Source: Streptomyces syringium
Lineage (GTDB): Bacteria; Actinomycetota; Actinomycetes; Streptomycetales; Streptomycetaceae
Assembly (NCBI RefSeq): GCF_017876625.1
Contig: NZ_JAGIOH010000001.1
Span: forward strand, 4,795,501-4,859,500
DNA length: 64,000 nucleotides
Direction: 5' to 3'
Positions 1-6,843 of the stretch are shown piece after piece. Position 1 is the first letter of the stretch. Every line of letters begins with the position of its first letter. The notes below the pieces were generated by a model, which ran no database searches, was not told where the DNA came from, and worked only from the letters and a program-made list of their open reading frames with translations. The translations under genes were made by a program, and so were the position numbers.

Positions 1-626
1 GCCGGGCCGCCGCCCGCGCCCGGCACGGGCACCGCGATGCAGGCCACGCCGGGTGCGCATTCCTCCACCTCCACTGCGACGCCACTCCGGCGCACCTGTC
101 GGAGCTCCAGATCCAGCCGTTCCGGCGAGGTGATCGTGCGGGGGGTGATGGCCCGCATCCCGGAGTCCGAGAGATAGCGCAGCCGGGCGGCCCGGGGGAG
201 GGCGGCGAGCAGGACCTTGCCGTGGGCGGTGGCGTGTCCGTCGGTGTCGCGGCCGACGGAGAAGCCCCCGGTGGCCGGGTGGGAGGCGGCCGCTCCGGCG
301 AGGACGGCGATGTCGCCGTCGCGGTAGGTGCTGAAGTACGTGTCCGCCCCGGCCGCCCGCCGCACCCGGGCGAGCAGCTCGTGCACCCGCTCGTCCATCC
401 GCATCTGCCGCTGGAAGGCGCTGTGCAGGGAGGGGACGCGATAGCCGAGGGTGTAGCCGCCGGAGCCGCGGACCAGATGGCCGCGCGCGGTGAGGGTGCC
501 GAGCAGGTCGTAGACCGTCGATAGACCGCAGCCCAGCTGCCGGGCGAGCACCTTGGCGGGCACCGGCCCGTCGGACGCGGCGACGGCGTCCAGCACGTCC
601 AGAGCGCGGTCGACGGACTGCGGCAT
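1..626 (-). CDS. IclR-family transcriptional regulator, C-terminus outside window
   Basis: The reverse strand from 626 reads MPQSVDRALDVLDAV, the usual opening of an IclR winged-helix domain. A recognition-helix segment (LARQLGCGLSTVYDLLGTL) and an effector-domain stretch with HATAHGKVLLAALP follow. The reading frame is open to base 1, so roughly the last fifth of the protein (family length about 250 aa) lies outside. It would be a DNA-binding repressor or activator responding to a small carboxylate-like ligand. The target cannot be judged from this fragment. It is divergent from the secreted-protein gene at 834, with about 200 bases between them. Confidence 0.85.
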   Translation of the reverse strand, partial: MPQSVDRALDVLDAVAASDGPVPAKVLARQLGCGLSTVYDLLGTLTARGHLVRGSGGYTLGYRVPSLHSAFQRQMRMDERVHELLARVRRAAGADTYFSTYRDGDIAVLAGAAASHPATGGFSVGRDTDGHATAHGKVLLAALPRAARLRYLSDSGMRAITPRTITSPERLDLELRQVRRSGVAVEVEECAPGVACIAVPVPGAGGGP

Positions 627-833
627 GACGGAACGGCTCCTCGGGGATCGGATGCTGGGTGAGTACAGGACTTCTTCGGCGGGCGGACCCACCAGCTTGG
701 CACGGCCGGCCCCGGAGCTGCCCGGTCCGCTCTCTCTACCAGCTCCGCGGAGCGGCATGGGGGTTTCCGGGAAGGAGCGCCCGAGTGGCCGAAGCGTCGG
801 TGACCGGGATGACACGACATCGTTGGTGAAGTC

Positions 834-1124
834 ATGATCAAGCGCATTGCAGCCGCCGCCGTTCTGGCAGGCGCCGCTCTCACGATGACCGCCGCCTCCG
901 CGTCCGCCGTGCCCACCCCCGTGCCCCCGCCGAACGCGACGGCGGGCGATGTCGTGACCCCGCCGCCGGGCATGGCGAAGGACGGCAACCCGCAGACCAG
1001 CATCTACCCGGGCGCCACCGATGAGCTGGGCAAGCTCCAGCAGCTCGAGAAGCTGAACGAGCTGGGCCAGCTCAACCAGGTCACCGGGGCCCTGACCCCG
1101 ATCTTCGGCATCCTGCCGCTCTAG
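834..1124 (+). CDS. Small secreted protein of unknown function
   Basis: A 96-residue protein. The N-terminus (MIKR, then an Ala-rich hydrophobic stretch ending ASASAV) is a good Sec signal peptide with cleavage near residue 25. The mature part is about 70 residues. It has a Pro-rich start (VPTPVPPPNA, VTPPPGM) and a Leu/Gln/Asn-rich helix (KLQQLEKLNELGQLNQV), and ends in hydrophobic PIFGILPL. There are no cysteines, so it is not disulphide-linked and does not look like a long chaplin or rodlin. The Shine-Dalgarno is weak (GGTGAA very close to the ATG). Function unknown; probably extracellular or cell-wall-associated. Confidence 0.7.
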   Translation: MIKRIAAAAVLAGAALTMTAASASAVPTPVPPPNATAGDVVTPPPGMAKDGNPQTSIYPGATDELGKLQQLEKLNELGQLNQVTGALTPIFGILPL

Positions 1125-1170
1125 GGCCGGGCCGCTTCTTCGGGGCGGGTCGCTGCTTCGCGGCGGGCCG

Positions 1171-1782
1171 TCACGCCCACAGGTCGGTGATCACGACGCC
1201 CAGCTCGGCGAGCTGCTTGCGGAGCAGGGGGAGCGACAGGCCGATGACATTGCCGTGGTCGCCGTCGATGCCCTCGAGGAAGGGCGCGGACCGGCCGTCG
1301 AGGGTGAACGCGCCCGCCACGTGAAGGGGCTCGCCGGAGGCCACGTACGCGGCGATCTCGGCATCGCTCGGCTCGCCGAAGCGGACCGTCGTCGAGGCGG
1401 TGGCGGAGACCTGGCGGCCGGTGGCCGTGTCGATGACGCAGTGGCCGGTCCGGAGTACTCCGGACCGGCCACGCATCGACTTCCAGCGGGCGGTGGCGTC
1501 CTCGGCGTCGCGGGGCTTGCCGAGGGCCTCGCCGTCCAGCTCCAGCACCGAGTCGCAGCCGATGACGAGCGCCCCGGCCGCCTCCGCCCGCGCGGCCACG
1601 GCCGCGGCCTTCGCCTCGGCGAGCACCCGCGCCAGCTCGGCGGGGGTCGCCGCGGTGATCGCGTCCTCGTCCACACCGCTGACGATCACCTCGGGCGCGA
1701 GCCCGGCCTGGCGCAGCAGGCCGAGTCGGGCGGGGGACTGGGAGGCGAGGACGAGGCGGCGGCGCTCGGGGCTGTCGTTCAT
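1171..1782 (-). CDS. maf: Maf family nucleoside triphosphate pyrophosphatase
   Basis: 203 residues, the normal length for Maf/ITPase-fold nucleotide pyrophosphatases, which hydrolyse non-canonical or modified NTPs to NMP and PPi in the cytoplasm. The family signature LASQSPAR is at residues 12-19. The acidic motif GCDSVLELDG and the GKPRD loop follow, and the C-terminal GDHGNVIGLSLPLL is intact. The ATG at 1782 gives exactly the expected start before the signature. It lies convergent to the secreted-protein gene and just downstream of the SulP transporter on the same strand. An unusual 32-base perfect palindrome sits inside the coding sequence around residues 104-114. Confidence 0.93.
   Translation of the reverse strand: MNDSPERRRLVLASQSPARLGLLRQAGLAPEVIVSGVDEDAITAATPAELARVLAEAKAAAVAARAEAAGALVIGCDSVLELDGEALGKPRDAEDATARWKSMRGRSGVLRTGHCVIDTATGRQVSATASTTVRFGEPSDAEIAAYVASGEPLHVAGAFTLDGRSAPFLEGIDGDHGNVIGLSLPLLRKQLAELGVVITDLWA
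1441..1472. repeat. 32-base perfect palindrome inside maf
   Basis: Bases 1441-1472 read identically on both strands with no spacer; the centre is AGTACT. The segment encodes part of the conserved GRSGVLRTGH stretch of Maf, so protein constraint contributes to it. A 16-base arm with zero mismatches and zero loop is still far longer than expected by chance. It could be a cruciform-prone site or a dimeric protein-binding site. No function can be assigned from sequence. Confidence 0.9.
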
Positions 1783-1819
1783 ACGGGCCAGCCTAAGAGG
1801 TCCGCCGCCGCCGGGTGGC

Positions 1820-3307
1820 TCAGCCGACGGCCGAGGCCACCTTCCCGCTCATCCGGACCGGGTCCGTGCCCTCCTCGTTGTGCCGGTCCGCCCAGTTCGT
1901 GAGGGCGGTCAGGCACGCGTGGTCGAGGTGCCGCAGCCCGGACAGGTCGAGTTCGATCGGCCGGTCCTTCGGCAGCGCTTCGAGGGTGTCGAGCATGTGC
2001 GGCAGCCGCAGGAACGTGGCGTTGCCGGTGAGCCGGACGTGGATGGGGCCGGTCTCGTCGTCGTCCTTGACGTTCATCTGGATGTGCGAGATCGTCCACG
2101 CCGTCTTGGCGACCGCGAGCAGCAGACCGATCAGGACGCCCTCGAACATGTTCGTCGTGACGATGGCGATGGCGGTGACCGCCAGCACCACGGCCTCGCC
2201 GCGGTGCTCCCGCCACAGCGGAACCAGCTCACGGACCGGGACGAGCTTGCAGCCCGCGTGCACCAGCACACCCGCGAGGGCCGCGATGGGGATCACACCG
2301 AGCGCCGCCGGGAGCAGTGCCGCGAACAGCAGCAGCCACACGCCGTGCAGGACGCGCGAGGCCTTGGTACGGGCGCCCGCCTGGACGTTGGCCGCGCTGC
2401 GCACGATGACCGCGGTCATCGGCAGTGCGCCGAGCAGCCCGCAGACGGCGTTGCCCGCGCCCTGGGCCATCAGCTCCTTGTCGTAGTCGGTGCGCGGTCC
2501 GTCGTGCATCCGGTCCACCGCCGCGGCGCTGAACAGGCTTTCGGCGGAGGCGATGAGGGTGAACGCCAGGACCGTGCCGAGCAGGGCCACATTGCCCAGG
2601 TCGGAGAAGGCGTCGACGCCGGGCGGCTGGATGGCTTCCAGCAGTCCCTTCACCTCGACCTTGGCGACCTTCAGGGAGAACAGCGCCGTGGCGGCCGTGG
2701 CGAGTGCCACCGCCACCAGCGGGGCGGGCACGATGCCCGAGATCCGCGCGGGCAGCTTCTTCCAGAGCACCAGGACGGCGATGGTCCCGGCGCCCAGGGC
2801 GAACGCGGACAGGGCATTCCGGTCGGCGGCGATGTCGCCGACGAGCCCGGGGATCCCGGCGATCTTGTCCAGTCCGCTGCTGGGAGCCTTGAGGCCGGCC
2901 ATCGCGTAGGACTGGCCGAGGATCAGGACGAGCCCGATGCCGGCCAGCATTCCCTGGACGACGGCGACGGAGATGGCACGGAACCAGCGCCCGAACCCCA
3001 GGAAGCCGAGGACGAGTTGGATGGCACCGGAGGCCAGGACGATCACTCCGAGGGTGCCCAGGCCATGGGTCTGGACGGCCTCGTAGACGAGCACGGTCAG
3101 TCCGGCGGCAGGGCCGCTGACCTGGAGGGAGCTACCGGGCAGCAGGCCGACGACGAGACCGCCGACGATGCCGGTGACCAAGCCGAGTTCGGCGGGCACC
3201 CCGGAGGCGACGGCGACCCCGACGCACAGCGGGACGGCCACGAGGAAGACGACGAGTGAAGCGGTGAAGTCCCGCCGCAGGTCTGCGGGACGGAATCTGG
3301 AATGCAT
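1820..3307 (-). CDS. SulP-family anion transporter with C-terminal STAS domain
   Basis: 495 residues. The first ~400 are hydrophobic with many membrane segments, beginning RRDFTASLVVFLVAVPLCVGV. They include the SulP core (SGPAAGLTVLVYEAV; QGMLAGIGLVLILGQ). The last ~90 residues (from about GPIHVRLTGNATFLRLP) form a STAS domain with a DLSGLRHLDH segment. The family moves sulfate, bicarbonate or other anions with Na+ or H+. A beta-carbonic anhydrase gene lies immediately upstream on the same strand (gap 66 bases), a pairing known for bicarbonate-importing SulP proteins. Bicarbonate is therefore the best guess, but sulfate cannot be excluded from sequence alone. Confidence 0.9.
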   Translation of the reverse strand: MHSRFRPADLRRDFTASLVVFLVAVPLCVGVAVASGVPAELGLVTGIVGGLVVGLLPGSSLQVSGPAAGLTVLVYEAVQTHGLGTLGVIVLASGAIQLVLGFLGFGRWFRAISVAVVQGMLAGIGLVLILGQSYAMAGLKAPSSGLDKIAGIPGLVGDIAADRNALSAFALGAGTIAVLVLWKKLPARISGIVPAPLVAVALATAATALFSLKVAKVEVKGLLEAIQPPGVDAFSDLGNVALLGTVLAFTLIASAESLFSAAAVDRMHDGPRTDYDKELMAQGAGNAVCGLLGALPMTAVIVRSAANVQAGARTKASRVLHGVWLLLFAALLPAALGVIPIAALAGVLVHAGCKLVPVRELVPLWREHRGEAVVLAVTAIAIVTTNMFEGVLIGLLLAVAKTAWTISHIQMNVKDDDETGPIHVRLTGNATFLRLPHMLDTLEALPKDRPIELDLSGLRHLDHACLTALTNWADRHNEEGTDPVRMSGKVASAVG

Positions 3308-3373
3308 GGATTCCTCACGTAGGTGGGGAAGGCGAGCTGCGGTGATCCGATGCCGCGGATCACCGCCGGCGGT

Positions 3374-3982
3374 TCACAGGGGCAGGAACTCGGCTTCGTC
3401 GCCAGCGGACTGGTGGGCGAGGACGGCCCCGGTGTGGACCTCGTAGTACCAGGCGTGCAGCCCGAGTTCGCCCTTGGCGAGCCGCTCGGTCACGCAGGGG
3501 TAGGCGCGCAGCCGGTCGAGCTGGGCGAGCGCGTGCCGCTGCACGGGCTCGGCCACGTCGGGGCCGTCGGTGCCGGTGCCCGGTTCCTTCAGCTCGTCCG
3601 ATGCCCCGCGTTCCAGCCAGCCGCGGACGGCGGGCAGCTGGGTCAGGTCCTCGTCGCGCACCAGCGCGCCGACGGCGCCGCAGTGGGAGTGCCCGCAGAC
3701 GATGATGTCGCGGACGCCGAGGACCGAAACGGCGTACTCGATGGTGGCCATTTCGCCGGAGGGGTGTTCGCTGTTGTATTCGGGGACTATGTTGCCCGCT
3801 GTACGAAGTTCGAACAGATCTCCGGGTCGGGTCCCGGTGATGAGTGTCGGCACGACACGGGAATCGGAACAGGTGATGAACAGTGCTTCGGGGGACTGGC
3901 CCAGCTCAAGGCTGCTGAGTTCCCCGGTGGATTGAGGCGCGCGGGTCGAAAAGGCGCGGGCGTGGTCGATGAGGGACTGCAT
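3374..3982 (-). CDS. Beta-class carbonic anhydrase
   Basis: 202 residues from the chosen ATG. Zinc ligands are visible: Cys38 in ITCSDSR, with the Asp40/Arg42 dyad, then His98 and Cys101 in VCGHSHCGAV. It interconverts CO2 and bicarbonate in the cytoplasm. The start at 3982 (MQSLIDHARAF) is preferred to an ATG at 4024 because AGGAGG lies ten bases upstream and family members start at this point. It sits directly upstream of the SulP transporter in the same direction, suggesting an operon that supplies bicarbonate, for example to the carboxylases encoded a few kb away. Confidence 0.93.
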   Translation of the reverse strand: MQSLIDHARAFSTRAPQSTGELSSLELGQSPEALFITCSDSRVVPTLITGTRPGDLFELRTAGNIVPEYNSEHPSGEMATIEYAVSVLGVRDIIVCGHSHCGAVGALVRDEDLTQLPAVRGWLERGASDELKEPGTGTDGPDVAEPVQRHALAQLDRLRAYPCVTERLAKGELGLHAWYYEVHTGAVLAHQSAGDEAEFLPL

Positions 3983-3990
3983 GAACGGCT

Positions 3991-4005
3991 GACCTCCTGG
4001 AGGTC
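3991..4005. promoter_or_regulatory. Inverted repeat overlapping carbonic anhydrase ribosome binding site
   Basis: GACCTCC-T-GGAGGTC is a 7-base inverted repeat with a one-base centre. It contains the AGGAGG Shine-Dalgarno of the carbonic anhydrase gene on the minus strand. A protein bound here, or local pairing, would compete with ribosome binding. This is a visible symmetry only; the role is inferred. Confidence 0.35.
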
Positions 4006-4146
4006 GTCGTTGTCGGTCGGACATCGAAGACGTTGCGTCGTCGGTACGTCTCGTATGGACTTGTGGCGGATATGGGTGAGAAGCACCGAAGAGATCGGTG
4101 CGGCCGAGAAGTCGGCGAAGCCGCCGTGCTCAGTACCCGGGCACGC

Positions 4147-4527
4147 TCAGTGCCGGAACACCTGGAACACGGTGGAGAGTTGATGGCTGGATCCGCGAGC
4201 TGACGCGGGCATCCGCCAATCGGGCTGCCCCGCACCCGTTCCAACGCGCGCGGCGTCCGGTGAGTTCCCGGTGGGCGCGGTGGGGGTGGGCCGCTGCTTG
4301 AGCTGCGACATGGTGCCGGTGCCACTGGGGATCCGGCCGCGACGGACCTGGTCGTCGTCGCCGCGTTCGTCGGTGTGGAGGCGGTCGGTCTCGGCGGCCT
4401 GGGCCGTGTACGAGGCCGACGACGGCACCATCGCGGTTTCCCCGCAGGGTGCCGTCTGGGCGAGCAGTAACAGCGCCAGGACGAGGGTGAGGAGCGTGCC
4501 GACGAAGCCGGCGGACCGGTGGCGCAT
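4147..4527 (-). CDS. Small exported protein of unknown function with a TTA codon
   Basis: 126 residues from ATG 4527, preceded by GGGAG about ten bases upstream. The N-terminus MRHRSAGFVGTLLTLVLALLLLAQ is a signal peptide or single membrane anchor. The rest is polar and probably disordered (Thr/Pro/Ser/Gln-rich, two cysteines or fewer). Codon 20 is TTA (bases 4468-4470), a very rare leucine codon in Streptomyces that makes translation depend on the bldA tRNA. This hints at expression in late growth or development. No family recognised. It lies downstream of the PBP gene on the same strand. Confidence 0.6.
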   Translation of the reverse strand: MRHRSAGFVGTLLTLVLALLLLAQTAPCGETAMVPSSASYTAQAAETDRLHTDERGDDDQVRRGRIPSGTGTMSQLKQRPTPTAPTGNSPDAARVGTGAGQPDWRMPASARGSSHQLSTVFQVFRH

Positions 4528-4702
4528 CACATCCCGCTCCCTCGTTCGAGTGACTGTGGAGATCGATTCTAGCCACACGAGGTGTCGTTGCAGGGGCGGA
4601 GTGATTACCTCTCAGTTAAGTCCGCAGATCGTACGATTTTCCGTCGGTGGGTGTTTGGTGGGTAGATGACGGGGCGATGAACGGCCTTTGTGGCAGCGTC
4701 GG

Positions 4703-6163
4703 TTACTTCTCGAGGACCGACTCCATGACCTTCTTCGCGATGGGACCCGCGAGCCCGCCACCGGAGATTTCCTCGCGGTCGATGCCCGAGCCCTCGGGGT
4801 CGATGAACACGGCGACGGCGACCGGCGAACCGTCGCCCTGCTTGGCGTAGGAGACGAACCAGGCGTACGGCAGCTTCTCGTTGTTCACGCCGTGCTGCGC
4901 GGTGCCGGTCTTCGCGCCGACCGTGACGCCGTCGATGAGCGCCTTCTTGCCGGTGCCGTTCTCGGCGGTGTTCTCCATCATCGCCTGGACCTTCTTGGCG
5001 GTCCCGGCGGAGACGGCCTGGTTCAGGACCTCGGGCTCGTGCTTCTCCAGGACGGACAGATCGGGGCCGCGCAGCTCCTCGACCATGTAGGGCTTCATCA
5101 CCTTGCCGTCGTTGGCGAGGCCGGCGGTCATCATCGCGATCTGCAGCGGCGTGCTGTCCAGGCTGCCCTGGCCCATGCCGGTCAGCGCGGTCTGCGGCCG
5201 GTCGAGCTTCTTGGGGTAGAGGCTCTCGCTGGCCCGCACCGGGGTGAAGACCTCGGAGTTGAAGCCGAACTTCTCCGCCGTCTCCCGCATCTTGTCCTTG
5301 CCCAGCTTGGCCGCGAGGTCGAGGAAGACGTTGTTGCACGACCACTGCAGACCGGTCTTGAGCGAGGCCTTGTCGCAGGGCGCGGTCTTGATGTCGTTGC
5401 CGATCTTCGTGGTGCTGTCGGGCAGCTGGTACGGGGCCGGGGCGTCGCCCTTGGCGTCGATGTCCGAGACCAGCCCGTGCTCCAGCGCCGCCGCCGCGGT
5501 GAGGATCTTGAACGTCGAGCCCGGGGGGAACCGCTCGCGCAGCGCCCGGTTGTTCATCGGCTTGTCCTTGTCGTCCTGGAGCTTCTTCCACTCGGCCTTG
5601 TCCTTGGCGGACTGCCCGGCGATGAGCGACGGGTCGTAGGACGGGGTGGAGGCCAGGGCGAGGATCTTGCCGGTGCGCGGGTCGAGGGCGACGACCGCGC
5701 CCTTGTACTTGCCGAGGCCCTCGTAGGCGGCCTTCTGCGCCTTGGGGTCTATGGTCGTCACCACATCGCCGCCGCGGGACTTCTTGCCCGTGAGCATGTC
5801 ACTGGTGTGCTGGAAGAAGAGCCGGTCGTCCTTGCCGCTGAGCAGCTTGTCGTTGACACCCTCCAGGAACGTGTTGCCGTAGCCCTGCGAGGAGAAGCCG
5901 GTGACGGGAGCGTACATCGCGCCGTCCTTGAACGTGCGCTTGTACTTCAGGTCGCCGTCGGTCGCGATGGAGCCGGTGATGGGCTGGCCGCCGACGATGA
6001 TGCTGCCGCGCGGCTGGGCGAACCGGGCGATGGTCACCCGGTGGTTCTTCTCGTGGTTCGAGAGCTCGCCGTTGCGTGCGAACTGCACCCAGGTGGCCTG
6101 GGCGAGCAGGGCGAACACCAGCACCCCGACGAATATCGCTATGTGGCGTACGGGCCTGTTCAT
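4703..6163 (-). CDS. Class B penicillin-binding protein (D,D-transpeptidase)
   Basis: 486 residues from ATG 6163 (MNRPVRHIAIFVGV); GGGGAG lies upstream of it, whereas an alternative GTG at 6175 abuts that SD. One N-terminal membrane anchor is followed by a dimerisation region. The transpeptidase domain has all three motifs: STFK (about residue 217), SCN (about 275) and KTGTA (about 414). There is no glycosyltransferase domain, so it is a monofunctional PbpA/PBP2-like enzyme cross-linking peptidoglycan outside the membrane. Streptomyces have many such paralogs; pbpA is usually beside ftsW/rodA, whereas this copy stands alone. It may be specialised, for instance for sporulation or stress, but that is inference. 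Confidence 0.93.
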   Translation of the reverse strand: MNRPVRHIAIFVGVLVFALLAQATWVQFARNGELSNHEKNHRVTIARFAQPRGSIIVGGQPITGSIATDGDLKYKRTFKDGAMYAPVTGFSSQGYGNTFLEGVNDKLLSGKDDRLFFQHTSDMLTGKKSRGGDVVTTIDPKAQKAAYEGLGKYKGAVVALDPRTGKILALASTPSYDPSLIAGQSAKDKAEWKKLQDDKDKPMNNRALRERFPPGSTFKILTAAAALEHGLVSDIDAKGDAPAPYQLPDSTTKIGNDIKTAPCDKASLKTGLQWSCNNVFLDLAAKLGKDKMRETAEKFGFNSEVFTPVRASESLYPKKLDRPQTALTGMGQGSLDSTPLQIAMMTAGLANDGKVMKPYMVEELRGPDLSVLEKHEPEVLNQAVSAGTAKKVQAMMENTAENGTGKKALIDGVTVGAKTGTAQHGVNNEKLPYAWFVSYAKQGDGSPVAVAVFIDPEGSGIDREEISGGGLAGPIAKKVMESVLEK

Positions 6164-6192
6164 GGTTCGACGCACTCCCCGGTTCGCGGCAT

Positions 6193-6207
6193 ATCACTGG
6201 TAGTGAT
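6193..6207. promoter_or_regulatory. Inverted repeat upstream of the PBP gene
   Basis: ATCACT-GGT-AGTGAT is a perfect 6-base inverted repeat with a 3-base spacer. It lies 30 bases upstream of the PBP start codon, within a relatively AT-rich patch. The size and position fit an operator for a dimeric regulator. The cognate protein is unknown. Confidence 0.4.
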
Positions 6208-6296
6208 GCGAATAGGGGAGGTTTTGGTTGCAGGTGGAATGCACCTGTGTGTCCGCTGTGACCCCTGGTGCGGTCCGGTGTGCGTCAGGCCACCGG

Positions 6297-6434
6297 TCAG
6301 GCCACGCCGAGCATGAGGAAGAGGATCACCATGCCCACCGCGAGCACGACGCCCGCCCTCCGGAGCATGGCCTGCGCCTCGCGCAGCTCCTCGGGCGGTT
6401 CGTCGGACGGGTCGGACCAGAGCATGCTGTCCAT
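6297..6434 (-). CDS. 45-residue single-span membrane protein
   Basis: The reverse strand encodes a 45-residue protein starting MDSMLWSDPSDEPPEELREAQ and ending in a hydrophobic helix (VVLAVGMVILFLMLGVA). A GGAG lies just before the ATG. The acidic N-terminus is followed by a positively charged turn (MLRRAG), so topology is probably N-in or tail-anchored. It falls between the acyl-CoA carboxylase epsilon gene and the PBP gene on the same strand. No function recognised. The clean SD, codon bias and hydrophobic C-terminus support a real gene. Confidence 0.65.
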   Translation of the reverse strand: MDSMLWSDPSDEPPEELREAQAMLRRAGVVLAVGMVILFLMLGVA

Positions 6435-6458
6435 GCTCCGCCCGGAATGCCCGGCGCG

Positions 6459-6478
6459 CCTGAGTACGGGTACTCAGG
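6459..6478. repeat. Inverted repeat CCTGAGTA-CGGG-TACTCAGG
   Basis: A perfect 8-base inverted repeat with a 4-base loop. It sits 25 bases upstream of the 45-residue membrane protein start and adjoins the larger inverted repeat beginning at 6478. It could be an operator or a small hairpin in the leader. Confidence 0.45.
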
Positions 6479-6600
6479 CCTGTCCGGCGGATTCTTCGGC
6501 TGCGGGCCGTCTTGGCCGCCTGCGGCGGCGGGCGCCCTGCGGGCGCGTCCTCAATCGCCGGACAGGCTTAGGGCTGAGCTCGGCGATCCGCCGGACAGGC
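6478..6600. repeat. Streptomyces-type intergenic GCCTGTCCGGCG repeat cluster
   Basis: The arm GCCTGTCCGGCG at 6478-6489 is exactly complementary to CGCCGGACAGGC at 6556-6567. A further degenerate arm lies near 6587-6600. Between them are short GC palindromes. The same core (CCGGACAGG / CCGTCCGG) recurs at 10900-10925, 57302-57355 and 63617-63654 in this window, always between genes. It probably forms a large hairpin acting as terminator or attenuator downstream of the carboxylase epsilon gene. Confidence 0.6.
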
Positions 6601-6601
6601 C

Positions 6602-6808
6602 CTACCCGGGCCAGTACGTGGTCCGCCAGGCGCGGGGCCCCCGGTGGGGGACGCGGCGGGACGCGACGAGGCGGGCCGGGTCGGCCCACTCCGGCCGGGC
6701 CTCGCCCTCCGGCGCGGCGGCGGCGCGGGCCGCCGCGCGGGCCTGGACCACCGCCAGTGCGGCGGCCAGCTCCTCCGGGGTGGGGTTGCCCCGTACGACC
6801 TTGATCAC
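6602..6808 (-). CDS. Acyl-CoA carboxylase epsilon subunit
   Basis: 68 residues starting MIKVVRGNPTPEELAAALAVV, the characteristic opening of the small epsilon subunits (PccE/AccE). In actinobacteria these bind the carboxyltransferase beta subunit and raise complex activity. It ends in the usual basic/aromatic tail (RRVPHRGPRAWRTTYWPG). The gene lies 35 bases downstream of the beta subunit gene, on the same strand, which is the standard arrangement. The biotinylated alpha subunit is not in this window. Confidence 0.9.
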   Translation of the reverse strand: MIKVVRGNPTPEELAAALAVVQARAAARAAAAPEGEARPEWADPARLVASRRVPHRGPRAWRTTYWPG

Positions 6809-6843
6809 GAATGGATCCCTTCCTCGGCCGGCGGTCGGGCTGC

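Noticed and set aside
1400..3259. A 619-codon open frame on the plus strand
   Set aside because: It runs antisense to maf and the SulP transporter and its product is Arg/Gly/Asp/Gln-rich low-complexity sequence, a usual shadow in high-GC DNA.
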